This document shows, in pieces, positions 35,004-42,976 of a stretch of 64,000 nucleotides of DNA. A program made the translations under genes and the position numbers. A model generated the notes under the pieces. That model saw only the letters and a list, made by a program, of their open reading frames with translations. It ran no database searches and was not told the origin of the DNA. Position 1 is the stretch's first letter. Every line of letters starts with the position of its first letter. This stretch comes from Anaerobaca sp035448545 (GTDB taxonomy: Bacteria; Planctomycetota; Phycisphaerae; Sedimentisphaerales; Anaerobacaceae), in contig DAOTJE010000006.1 of the NCBI GenBank assembly GCA_035448545.1, positions 130,361 to 194,360 of the forward strand. Direction: 5' to 3'.

Positions 35004-35696
35004 TCAGTGGGGAGCCTTGACCAGCGCGGGCAGGTGGCCGGCCAGGCCGACGCGGTCGTCCTTGACGATGACCAGGCCATCGATGCCGTCGATGGCCATG
35101 ATCCGTTCGAGGGCGGCGTCCACGTCGTCGATAGTCCGGACAAGGTTGGCCGCCTGCGTTGCGGCGGCGTCCGCGAGGGCTCCGTCCCGGGCGACGACGG
35201 TGGCCAGATCGCACCGGCCCAGGCTCGTGGAATGGCCCATTTTGCCCGACGACGAGCAAACGGAGATCGGGGTGTCTTCCGGGCGAAGGGAGAACGCCAA
35301 GCGGTCTGCCAGCTTGGCGGTCCCCGTGTGCAGAGCGATGACGACGGGCGAGGTCGCCTGGACGAAGACGTCGCCGCCGTTGTCCACGATGGCCTCCGAG
35401 GCGCCGGCCGCCAGACCCGCCTGGGCGGCCAGTTCCGCCATCGCCCCCGCGACGGCGGCCATCGGCCCAACGCCCACCGACCCGGCCGCCCGCGCCATGC
35501 GCTGTGCGACCTGCGGCGCGTCAGGCAATAGCTCGATCGGCTCAAATGAGGTGCGAAATGTCGGGTGGCGACGGATGTAGTCCTCCAGAATCTGTCGCTG
35601 GCGCACGATTTCTTCGGTCACGGCGTCGAACGCGTAGCAACAGATGCGCAGCACCGCCTCGTGGTGGACGAAGGTCCGATAGATTCGTTTTGTCAT
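35004..35696 (-). CDS. UPF0280 family (COG2122, ApbE-like) sulfur-assimilation protein
   Basis: A 230-aa protein. MTKRIYRTFVHHEAVLRIC and the block AGSVGVGPMAAVAGAMAELA, followed by AIVDNGGDVFV, are the UPF0280 signatures. From what I recall, the Methanosarcina member (MA1715, COG2122) works with a DUF39 protein and a NIL-ferredoxin to carry sulfide into homocysteine. Here it is the third gene after exactly those two partners. The gap to the NIL-ferredoxin gene is 56 bp. The start is the ATG at 35696; upstream extension to 35912 runs over the preceding gene. Confidence 0.88.
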   Translation of the reverse strand: MTKRIYRTFVHHEAVLRICCYAFDAVTEEIVRQRQILEDYIRRHPTFRTSFEPIELLPDAPQVAQRMARAAGSVGVGPMAAVAGAMAELAAQAGLAAGASEAIVDNGGDVFVQATSPVVIALHTGTAKLADRLAFSLRPEDTPISVCSSSGKMGHSTSLGRCDLATVVARDGALADAAATQAANLVRTIDDVDAALERIMAIDGIDGLVIVKDDRVGLAGHLPALVKAPH

Positions 35697-35752
35697 GACG
35701 ACACCCACAGGTCGTCTTCGACCGATGGGACCACTGGCACCGGTTCCGGGAT

Positions 35753-36172
35753 TCAGAACGCCGACGCGCAGGCGCCGAATGGGCAGACGCGGATGCAGGC
35801 CAGACACTCGATGCACTCGGCCTCGTTGTAAACGACCTCTCTCGTCGCCTTGTTCGGCATGTGCAGCGCCTTCGTCGGGCAGTGGGCCACGCACTGGCCG
35901 CAGTGTGTGCAACGGTCTTCGTCGCGCGTGACGCCCTTGCCGGTGTGGTTGACCGTGACGTTAAAGGTCCGGACGAACGCGATGCCCTTCTCGATATCTT
36001 CCGGCGTGCCGGTCACATCGAGCACCAGGTACCCTTCCTCCTCGGGGGTCACCTTCGCGCGATACACGTTGACGATGAGGTTGTAGTCCTTCACCAGATG
36101 GTAGATGATCGGTTTCTCACATTCGCACTTGGGGAAGAACAGCATCAGTTTCTGGGTCACGGTTTCGCTCAT
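35753..36172 (-). CDS. NIL domain plus 2[4Fe-4S] ferredoxin
   Basis: A 139-aa protein. Residues 1-75 form a NIL (ACT-like) domain, the fold used for methionine or other amino acid sensing in MetN. The C-terminal 60 residues hold two 4Fe-4S motifs, CTHCGQCVAHCP and CIECLACIRVCP. From memory, the methanogen homologue (MA1822) supplies electrons to the DUF39 enzyme that converts aspartate semialdehyde and sulfide into homocysteine. Its ATG overlaps the stop of the DUF39 gene (ATGA). Confidence 0.9.
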   Translation of the reverse strand: MSETVTQKLMLFFPKCECEKPIIYHLVKDYNLIVNVYRAKVTPEEEGYLVLDVTGTPEDIEKGIAFVRTFNVTVNHTGKGVTRDEDRCTHCGQCVAHCPTKALHMPNKATREVVYNEAECIECLACIRVCPFGACASAF

Positions 36173-37359
36173 GATGCCTTCTCCCGAATCACAAGAGGCT
36201 TCATCGCGTTGTCTCGGGGCAGCCGGGCGATCGGAGGGGCCAGCAGGAAATCTCCCTTTCGGATCTCGTCGGCCAGCAGGTTCGCAATCTCCAGGGCCTT
36301 GAAGTAGGACGACAGGGAACCGACCGCGATGGTCTTGCCGTCAATCTCGATTTCGCCGCGGCGCAGTTGCTCATAGCTGACCTTCGCGATAACCTTTCCC
36401 GTCTTCTGAGGATAGTCGTTGCTGTAGTCGACCACCGGCGCGAAGATGTCACGATCGCGCACGCAGGTCCGCTTGAGAACCTGCTCGTTGAGGATAGGGA
36501 TGGGCACCCCGATACCGAGGGCCAGCGAGACTCCGTACCCGCGCAGGCTCGCGCCGCGCACGAACTCGGGCTTCATCTGTTTCATGTCGGCCGTCAGCGC
36601 CAGCGTTCCGGCCCCTTCCGTGGGCACGCCGTCGGGCGTTCTTTCGCAGGCGCCGGCGTGCTGCGTGCCTTCGGCATAGACGTGTCCCTGCGCGCCGGCC
36701 AGCCAGACCTTGGTCCCGATCCCGATCGTCTCGTAGTACGGGTCGTTCAGGAGGGGCGACAACTGCCCCGCCGAGCAGTAGGTGGCGTTCTTGCGGTTCG
36801 GCTCCAGCGTTCCCATGTACGTATAGATCGTCCGGTCCGAGTCGTTGACCGCCACATTGTAGTTCTGATAGCAGTTGCGCGGGTTGACCATGATGGCCTG
36901 GTTCAGGTCGTCGATCGTGAAGTAGGTTCGAATCTCGCGCCGCGGATAGTCGTCGGTCCCGTAGGAGAGGGCGAACAGTTGCAGGGTCTTGCGTGCGACG
37001 AGGTCCTCGATCACGTGGCCGCCGCCGTAGCGGAACTCGCCCGGCGGGTACATGTTCGCCGGGTCGCCGTGGCGCAGCTGGGTGGCGCCGAGGTAGACGT
37101 CGACCGCCGCAATGCCCGTGTAGACCAGCACGTCCTCGATCCACGCCTCGCTCATGCGGATCTTCGGCTTGGAGTGTCCGAAGTTCAGGAAGCAGCCCGA
37201 CGAGCACATCGGGCCAAACGTCGCGGTGGTCACGACGTCCACTTCCTTTGCCGCCGCTTCGAGGCCCTTCTTGTCCACGTAGTCCATGATCTCGTCGGCC
37301 GTCAGCACCACGGCCTTGCCCGACTCGATCCGCTGGTTGATCTGCTCATAGGTCTTCAT
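36169..37359 (-). CDS. DUF39 (COG1900) homocysteine biosynthesis protein
   Basis: A 396-aa protein. It starts MKTYEQINQRIESGKAVV, and the family cysteines FGPMCSSGCFLNFGHSKPKIR and NATYCSAGQLSPL are visible. I see no CBS domain at the C-terminus, which methanogen homologues carry. The enzyme class, from memory of Methanosarcina MA1821, forms homocysteine from aspartate semialdehyde and sulfide without acyl activation. AGGA lies six bases before the ATG at 37359. A 17-bp-spaced promoter precedes it. Two more genes follow, coupled by ATGA. Confidence 0.9.
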   Translation of the reverse strand: MKTYEQINQRIESGKAVVLTADEIMDYVDKKGLEAAAKEVDVVTTATFGPMCSSGCFLNFGHSKPKIRMSEAWIEDVLVYTGIAAVDVYLGATQLRHGDPANMYPPGEFRYGGGHVIEDLVARKTLQLFALSYGTDDYPRREIRTYFTIDDLNQAIMVNPRNCYQNYNVAVNDSDRTIYTYMGTLEPNRKNATYCSAGQLSPLLNDPYYETIGIGTKVWLAGAQGHVYAEGTQHAGACERTPDGVPTEGAGTLALTADMKQMKPEFVRGASLRGYGVSLALGIGVPIPILNEQVLKRTCVRDRDIFAPVVDYSNDYPQKTGKVIAKVSYEQLRRGEIEIDGKTIAVGSLSSYFKALEIANLLADEIRKGDFLLAPPIARLPRDNAMKPLVIREKAS

Positions 37360-37438
37360 TGTCCATCCTGTTCCGAGAACGCCCTCCTCCTTCTCCGAGG
37401 CCAACCTCTCGCGGTTCAGCCCGTCGCGCGAAACCTTG

Positions 37439-37467
37439 AGTATGCAGGTCGGCCACGGTCTTGTCAA
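37439..37467 (-). promoter_or_regulatory. Promoter of the DUF39/NIL-Fd/UPF0280 operon
   Basis: On the minus strand a perfect TTGACA (37462-37467) and CATACT (37439-37444) are 17 bp apart. The leader is about 75 nt, with no recognisable SAM riboswitch. Confidence 0.7.
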
Positions 37468-37517
37468 TCGTCGTTCCGACGCGTTTGACCGCGGGTGAGG
37501 AATGCGGAGGAACGGCC

Positions 37518-37545
37518 TTGCAATTCCCGCGTGGACGAGTAGGCT
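37518..37545 (+). promoter_or_regulatory. Weak promoter of the sirtuin gene
   Basis: TTGCAA and TAGGCT are spaced by 16 bp, about 60 bp before the ATG at 37606. It is divergent from the DUF39 promoter. Confidence 0.4.
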
Positions 37546-37605
37546 ATTCACGGCCGTGCACGAACGCGTCCGTCGGGTTCGCGTCCGTCCGGTTTCAGGC
37601 AGGCC

Positions 37606-38391
37606 ATGGAATCCATACTCAACAACGACGAGGCCATTGAACGCATCGCGGCCAGGTTGGCGCGGAGCCGCAGCGTACTGTTCATCACCGGGGCGGGGAT
37701 CTCCGCCGACTCGGGCCTGCCGACCTATCGCGGCATCGGAGGGCTTTACAACGTCAATACGACCGAGGATGGCATGCCCATCGAGCGGGCCCTCTCCGGC
37801 GAGATCATGGCCGAGCGGCCGGAACTGACCTGGAAATACCTCCACCAGATCGAGAAGAACTGCCGCGGCGCCCGACCCAACCGCGGCCATCAGGTGATCG
37901 CCGAGATGCAGGACCATTTCGAGCGGCTCTGGGTGCTCACGCAGAACGTCGATGGGCTGCATAAGGCCGCCGGGGCACGCAACATCATCGACATTCACGG
38001 AGACCTGCACCACTTGCTCTGCACGCGCTGCGCGTACCGGCGCACGGTGGACGACTACAGTGACCTGTCGTTTCCGCCACGATGCCCTGACTGCCGTGCC
38101 ATTCTCCGGCCCGACGTGGTCCTGTTCGGCGAGATGCTGGATGAAGACAAGGTCCAGCATCTCTTCCACGAATTGAAGAAGGGATTCGATGTCGTCTTCT
38201 CCGTGGGCACGAGCAGCGTCTTTCCGTACATTGCCGAGCCGGTCCGCTTTGCCGCGCAGTTGCGAGCGACCACCGTCGAGATCAACCCGGACGTCAGCCG
38301 CGTGACCCATCTGGTTGACATCCGGCTGGCCATGCGGGCCAGCCCCGCGCTCGACGCCATCTGGAGGCGCTACCTCGAAGGCAAGGCATGA
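37606..38391 (+). CDS. Sirtuin-type NAD-dependent protein deacylase
   Basis: A 261-aa Sir2 protein. ITGAGISADSGLPTYRG is the NAD-binding loop. TQNVDGLHKAAG precedes the catalytic histidine in IDIHGDLHH. The structural zinc is held by LCTRC and RCPDC. The final helix ends LTHLVDIRLAMRASPALDAIW. It would deacetylate or deacylate lysines in the cytosol. Its stop overlaps the next start by ATGA (38388-38391), so the two genes are translationally coupled, an unusual partner for a Tat-exported hydrolase. Confidence 0.93.
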   Translation: MESILNNDEAIERIAARLARSRSVLFITGAGISADSGLPTYRGIGGLYNVNTTEDGMPIERALSGEIMAERPELTWKYLHQIEKNCRGARPNRGHQVIAEMQDHFERLWVLTQNVDGLHKAAGARNIIDIHGDLHHLLCTRCAYRRTVDDYSDLSFPPRCPDCRAILRPDVVLFGEMLDEDKVQHLFHELKKGFDVVFSVGTSSVFPYIAEPVRFAAQLRATTVEINPDVSRVTHLVDIRLAMRASPALDAIWRRYLEGKA

Positions 38392-39455
38392 GTATGACGC
38401 GCGGACCGCAGGGCGATATCCCAAGACGAGAGTTTCTGAAGCAGTCAGCGACAGGGGTCGCCATAGTGACGGCTTCGAAGACGTTTGGCGGACCGGTCTG
38501 CGGCGAGGAGAAAGCGATGGCATCCGACGATTTGAAAACGAAGTTGCTGGCCTGCCTGGGCGGACCGTGGCCGCAGCCCTGCGACCTGCGCCCGATCGTC
38601 CGCGTGACCATCCGCAAGAAAGGCTACCGCATCGAGTCGGTGACGTACGAAGTGGAGCCGGGCGATCGCGTGCCGGCAATGCTTCTGGTGCCCGACGGCG
38701 TCGATGCCGGCCACCCTGCCGCGGCAGTGGCCGTCTGGCACCAGCACAACGGCCAGTGGCACCTGGGCAAGAGCGAGCCGGCCGGACTGGCGGGCGACCC
38801 GATGCATCACACGGGCGTCGCGCTGGTCAAGGAGGGATACGTCGTCCTCTGCCCCGACGCGTTGTGCTTCGAGGAAAGACAGAACGACACGCTGCGAGGT
38901 GGTGACTTCGAACGATTCGAGTTTCTCCGCTACGTCGTGGCGGGCAAGTCCATGGCCTGGAAGAACATTCTCGACATGCGCCGCGCCGTGGACTACCTCT
39001 GTTCGCGGCCCGAGGTCAGGGCCGACCGCATCGGCTGCTACGGCCACTCGATGGGCGCCACCCACACCTGGCTCGTCGGGCCGTGGGAGCCGAGGCTGGT
39101 CTGCCTGGTCGGGAACTGCTGTCTGCCCACATACGCGGCGATTCATCGCACGCGCATCCTGCACTGTTTCCCGAATTTCATCCCCGGCTGGTTTCAATAT
39201 GGCGACACGCCGGACATCGCCGCCCTCATCGCGCCGCGACCGCTCCATCTGAACTTCGGCGAACTCGACGGAGGCAGCCCCATCGAGGAGGTTCGCCAGG
39301 GGATCGACACCATCGCCCGGGCCTACGAACGGGCCGGAGCGACGCAGAACTTCACCCACTACATCGAACCCGGTTCCGGCCACGTCCTCTCACCCGAGAT
39401 GTGGCGCCGGACCCGCGACTGGTTCCGCCGGCATCTCCTGTCCGACCGTGGATAG
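38388..39455 (+). CDS. Tat-exported alpha/beta hydrolase (acetyl-xylan/feruloyl esterase-like)
   Basis: A 355-aa protein with a Tat signal (DIPRREFLKQSATGVAIVTASK). The nucleophile elbow is YGHSMGATHTW near residue 219. ALCFEERQND and the ordering are typical of dienelactone-hydrolase-like and acetyl-xylan-esterase-like proteins. The aspartate is likely in NFGELDGG and the histidine in PGSGHVLS. The protein acts outside the cytosol on esters. It is coupled to the sirtuin gene upstream by four shared bases. Confidence 0.85.
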   Translation: MSMTRGPQGDIPRREFLKQSATGVAIVTASKTFGGPVCGEEKAMASDDLKTKLLACLGGPWPQPCDLRPIVRVTIRKKGYRIESVTYEVEPGDRVPAMLLVPDGVDAGHPAAAVAVWHQHNGQWHLGKSEPAGLAGDPMHHTGVALVKEGYVVLCPDALCFEERQNDTLRGGDFERFEFLRYVVAGKSMAWKNILDMRRAVDYLCSRPEVRADRIGCYGHSMGATHTWLVGPWEPRLVCLVGNCCLPTYAAIHRTRILHCFPNFIPGWFQYGDTPDIAALIAPRPLHLNFGELDGGSPIEEVRQGIDTIARAYERAGATQNFTHYIEPGSGHVLSPEMWRRTRDWFRRHLLSDRG

Positions 39456-39507
39456 GGCGCGAAGGTGCCATCGCCACGGGCGAGGAGTTCGGGCTCCGCG
39501 CGGCGCC

Positions 39508-41481
39508 TCACCACGACAACGATTCGAGGAACCGCAGGCTCTGCGGGATCTGCTGAATCACCGTGGGCGATTCGTCCTCGATGAAGTAGTGCTTTACGCC
39601 GATCTCCTGGGCGGCGCGCAGGACCGCGGGCAGGTCGATCTGGCCGGTGCCGAGGACCACGTCGTTGCGGACGTCCTCCGAGCCGGTCAGCTTGCCGGTG
39701 GCGACGCCCTTCTTCAGGTCCTTGATGTGGAACAGCTCCCAGCGGTTCGGATAGCGGCGCAGCAGCTTCACCGGGTCCTGGCCCGGGTGGACTGTCCAGA
39801 ACACGTCCATCTCGTAGGTGACCAGCTCGGGCTTCGTCTCGGCCAGCAGCAGATCGAACAGCGTGCCGTCGCCGTGCGGGACGAATTCGTAGCCGTGGTT
39901 GTGATAGTAGAACTTGATGCCCTGCGCCGCGGCGACCTCGCCGGCGCGGTTGAACACGGCGGCGGCACGACGGCACAGCGCCTCGTCGAATGGACCATCG
40001 TGAGGAATCCACGCGCAGCCGGCATAAGCCAATCCCAGTGCCTTGGCCTCGGCCACCACCGCCGCCGGGTCCTTCTCCCACTGCTCATACGACCAGTGCG
40101 CCGCAATCGGCTTGAGTCCGTGCCACGCCAGGCGCTTGAGGAACTCGGCGGGCGTCAGGCCGTACGTGCCGGCCAGCTCGACCTCCACGAAGCCGAAGTT
40201 CTGCGTCAGTTGGAGTCCCAGCGCGACGTTGTCTTTGAAGATGTCACGCAGGCTGTAGAGCTGCAGGCCGACGGGCCCGCGAAAATCGGCGCTGGTGCCG
40301 ACGCCGGCAGCGCCCGGGCGTGTGCCGCCGTTGAGCCAGACGTCCACGCGCCGGTCCTGCTGGAAGTCTTTCTGGAGGATGTCCATGTCACCGTCTCCGT
40401 CGAGATCACTGATCCGGCACTCGTGGCAGCCGATGCCCGTTGAGATCAACTGCGTCTCGAAGTTGCCCCTGCCGTCGCCGTAGAGCACCCACTGCCTGCA
40501 CTTAGCTCCTGAGCCGGGGTCGTACATCTCGCCTGCGTAGATGTCGCAGTGGCCGTCGCGGTCGAGGTCGCCGACCTGGAGGCTGTGTCCGTGATCCACG
40601 CCCTCGATCAGCACGCGCTTGACCCACGCACCGTTCCTGTACTCGTACAGCGCCAGCGGCCCGACGCCGTCGCCCGAGCTGATCACCACCTCAGGCCGGC
40701 CGCCTTCGATCAGGTCGCCGGCCGCCGAGCGGGTAAACTGGTAGTCGTCGTCGATCACGTGGGCCTTGAACGTCGTGCCGCCAACGTGCTCGAACCAGTG
40801 GCCCCCGCCGACGATGTCGAGCTTGCCGTCGCCATTGATGTCGATCTTGGCAAAACCCTCGGGGTTGGCCTTGTCGGCGCTGAGCCTGGCGATCTCGGTG
40901 ACCGGCCAGCGTTGCGTCGGGTCGGCGGGAATCTCGGCCAGGTACAACTGCTTGCCCGCGTTGTACCAGAAGGCCAGCTCGATCTCGCCGTCGCCGTCGA
41001 AATCGCCAAAGATCTGGTCGTGGTGCGTGCCTCCGACGGCAATGACCTCATGCCGCTTCCAGGGCGTTTCGGCGTCGAAGTCAGGACTCGGATTGGCCCA
41101 CCACCAGACCTCGCCTGCCTTCGATTGTGCGCCCATGACGATGTCGAGATCGCCGTCGCCGTCAATGTCGAGGACGTCGCCTCCGGCTTCGAGACGCACG
41201 CCCTCGGCGCCGTTCTCGATCGCGTACCGCGTCCAGCCGTCGGCGCTGCGCCGAAACCACGCGATCTTCTCATAGCTGGCCACGACGAAGTCGTTGACCC
41301 CGTCGCCATCGACATCGAGAATCAGCGTCGCCACCTGCCGCCCCACGTCCGGCGTGGGAATCTGCCCCGCCGTGCTCGAAAGATGCTGCCACCCCACCCG
41401 CCCCGCCCCCTGCCCGAACGCCCTCTGCCCCAAAACACAAACCAGAATAACGAATCCGATCCCCGTGATACGCCTGGCCAT
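39508..41481 (-). CDS. VCBS/FG-GAP propeller fused to sugar-phosphate isomerase/epimerase-type barrel
   Basis: A 657-aa exported protein (signal ITGIGFVILVCVLGQRAFGQG). The ATG at 41481 has AGGAGG six bases upstream. Residues about 35-390 are FG-GAP/VCBS repeats; the calcium-binding motifs DVDGDGVNDFVV, DIDGDGDLDIVM, DFDGDGEIELAF and DINGDGKLDIVG are plain. Residues about 400-657 are a xylose-isomerase-like TIM barrel: GPVGLQLYSLRDIF, YYHNHGYEFVP, YEMDVFWTVHPGQDP, ELFHIKDLKKG and KHYFIEDESPT. The metal-binding His/Glu/Asp positions appear intact. The two parts normally occur as separate proteins. Confidence 0.9.
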   Translation of the reverse strand: MARRITGIGFVILVCVLGQRAFGQGAGRVGWQHLSSTAGQIPTPDVGRQVATLILDVDGDGVNDFVVASYEKIAWFRRSADGWTRYAIENGAEGVRLEAGGDVLDIDGDGDLDIVMGAQSKAGEVWWWANPSPDFDAETPWKRHEVIAVGGTHHDQIFGDFDGDGEIELAFWYNAGKQLYLAEIPADPTQRWPVTEIARLSADKANPEGFAKIDINGDGKLDIVGGGHWFEHVGGTTFKAHVIDDDYQFTRSAAGDLIEGGRPEVVISSGDGVGPLALYEYRNGAWVKRVLIEGVDHGHSLQVGDLDRDGHCDIYAGEMYDPGSGAKCRQWVLYGDGRGNFETQLISTGIGCHECRISDLDGDGDMDILQKDFQQDRRVDVWLNGGTRPGAAGVGTSADFRGPVGLQLYSLRDIFKDNVALGLQLTQNFGFVEVELAGTYGLTPAEFLKRLAWHGLKPIAAHWSYEQWEKDPAAVVAEAKALGLAYAGCAWIPHDGPFDEALCRRAAAVFNRAGEVAAAQGIKFYYHNHGYEFVPHGDGTLFDLLLAETKPELVTYEMDVFWTVHPGQDPVKLLRRYPNRWELFHIKDLKKGVATGKLTGSEDVRNDVVLGTGQIDLPAVLRAAQEIGVKHYFIEDESPTVIQQIPQSLRFLESLSW

Positions 41482-41720
41482 GCGGAACCTCCTTCGCTTT
41501 CTTGTCCTATCCCAATCCCCCGCCCCCCGGCGGACCCAACCGCCCCACGCCCCGACCACACTAAACCCCCGGCAATCCAATTTCAACTGCCTTCTGCGGA
41601 CTTGGGGGATGCCGCTTACGGAAAACACATCGAAATCTTGCGCGGCGGTAACGGTGGGCGGCGAGAATGCGGCTGTATGAATGTGTGAGAAATTGAGGCG
41701 CATGCATTTGGAGGATGCAC

Positions 41721-41993
41721 ATGACTGCTTATGCGGAGATGTACGACTACGACTGCGGCGCGCAGACCGTCGAGCTGGGATACTTCAGCGAGCTCGAACT
41801 GAACGCCTTCTCTTTGCTGATTCAGTGCCGCCGGAGCCTGCCGATCTACCTCGGCGACGGCTGGCGCTGCCAGACCTGCGGGTGTGAGCGAGACGACCTC
41901 ATCGATATGGCCGACCACATCCTCGATAGCCACTCGGCCGAGCCGCTCAACGAGGAGGACCTGCTGGAGCTGCAATCGCGACGCTGCGCGTGA
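41721..41993 (+). CDS. Small protein with a C2H2-type zinc finger
   Basis: A 90-aa protein. GGAGG lies directly against an ATG at 41715 and six bases before the ATG at 41721, so 41721 is the likely start. The C-terminal half contains CQTC, twelve residues, then HILDSH, i.e. C-x2-C-x12-H-x4-H, the classic C2H2 finger spacing. Eukaryotic-type C2H2 fingers are uncommon in bacteria outside the Ros/MucR family, whose surrounding sequence does not match. It may bind DNA or RNA; the partner is unknown. Confidence 0.75.
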   Translation: MTAYAEMYDYDCGAQTVELGYFSELELNAFSLLIQCRRSLPIYLGDGWRCQTCGCERDDLIDMADHILDSHSAEPLNEEDLLELQSRRCA

Positions 41994-42045
41994 ACCGACC
42001 ATCCCCGATTCGCCTGCGGCGGATTGAGGCTGTCGCACGCTGTGC

Positions 42046-42642
42046 CTACGGCAACCGGGGGACGAGGATACCGTTGTCGCCGCCGAGCATCTCGCCTTTG
42101 CCGGTCAGGTGCCAGCGTCCGACGAGGGCGGCGGTGACGGCATCGAGCTCGTCGCCGGTCATCTCGGCGGTCAGGCCCTTGACGCCGAGATGGGCCAGAC
42201 CGTGCAGGAGCCCCGTGCGGTCCTGGTGCTGGCGCGGGATGTGCCAAAGGTCCTGCGCAGCGCCGGGGTAGCATTCGACGACGGAGAAGCCCAGCGCTTT
42301 GATCTTCGCCTTCATGGCCATGCCGCGTACGGTCAGCATGCGCATCGGACCGAGCGTGATGGGGAAGAACCGAATCTTGCGCCGGCGCAATTCGCGGTCG
42401 CAGTCGCGAAGGTGCTCGCCGGCGCGATCGTGGATGCTTGTGCGTCCGGGGGGCAGGCTCAGCGGTGCATCGATTGGAACCAAGTCGGGCTTCGCCTGCT
42501 CGATCACGTGGAGAATCTCCTCGTCACCATACGCGACCTGCGTCTGCGCCCTGAGGCCGCGCAGCACGCACAGCCCCGTCGGCCGGCGAGGCGAACCCGC
42601 CAGATCGATGCCGACCACTATGATCCGTTTACCACCCGCCAT
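42046..42642 (-). CDS. DUF429 family predicted RNase H-like nuclease
   Basis: A 198-aa protein. The first strand IIVVGIDLAGSPRRPTG carries the catalytic-type aspartate of the RNase H-like fold. LVPIDAPLSLP holds the next acidic residue and VVECYPGAAQDLWHIP the third, with DELDAVTAALVGRW near the C-terminus. Function in vivo is not established for the family. The start at 42642 removes a low-complexity leader that runs to 42726. No operon partner is obvious. Confidence 0.8.
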   Translation of the reverse strand: MAGGKRIIVVGIDLAGSPRRPTGLCVLRGLRAQTQVAYGDEEILHVIEQAKPDLVPIDAPLSLPPGRTSIHDRAGEHLRDCDRELRRRKIRFFPITLGPMRMLTVRGMAMKAKIKALGFSVVECYPGAAQDLWHIPRQHQDRTGLLHGLAHLGVKGLTAEMTGDELDAVTAALVGRWHLTGKGEMLGGDNGILVPRLP

Positions 42643-42976
42643 GCGGACCGACCTCGATACACTCGCCACCTTGTGTCGTTCTGCTCCAGTCGACTCAGGG
42701 GCCGTTTCTGTCCTCTGGAGCGCCAAGATGTTCCATTCGGCCCATCTTCTTGCTGTGTCTTGCCTGCCTCTGCATCCCTGTTTGTCACCCCGAGCGCAGT
42801 CGAGGGGTCCGGCCAGGGATGTGGAGTGGGCCGCATTCGCGACCAGATTTCCGTTCGACTTCGCTCAGGACAGGCTCTCGACGTTGCTCGGAATGACAGA
42901 GTCGTGCGGAGCGTTTCTTCGCTTTCACAGCCATGTCGCCTTCTGCTCCGCGCTCTGGTGTCACACAGTGTGGCGG
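42643..42976. repeat. Spacer with reverse-complement copy of a dispersed repeat
   Basis: No gene is seen. Near 42842-42900 the text 'gatttccgttcgacttcgc' ... 'gttgctcggaatgacag' is the reverse complement of a unit related to the one at 12144-12233 (gtcatttcg..., ctgagcgaagtcgaa, gagaaatct). A second, related word (tgtcaccccgagcgcag) lies near 42784. Both look like old copies of one multi-copy element. Confidence 0.45.

Noticed and set aside
37360..37440. SAM riboswitch before the DUF39 operon
   Set aside because: No K-turn or paired elements of SAM-I could be seen in the leader.
37360..38679. Upstream extension of the DUF39 frame
   Set aside because: It would run antisense through the sirtuin gene; the ATG at 37359 has a ribosome site and a family-like N-terminus.
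42643..42976. Plus-strand frames between DUF429 and GH43 (parts of 42109-43069)
   Set aside because: They run through dispersed repeat text and have no motif or ribosome site.
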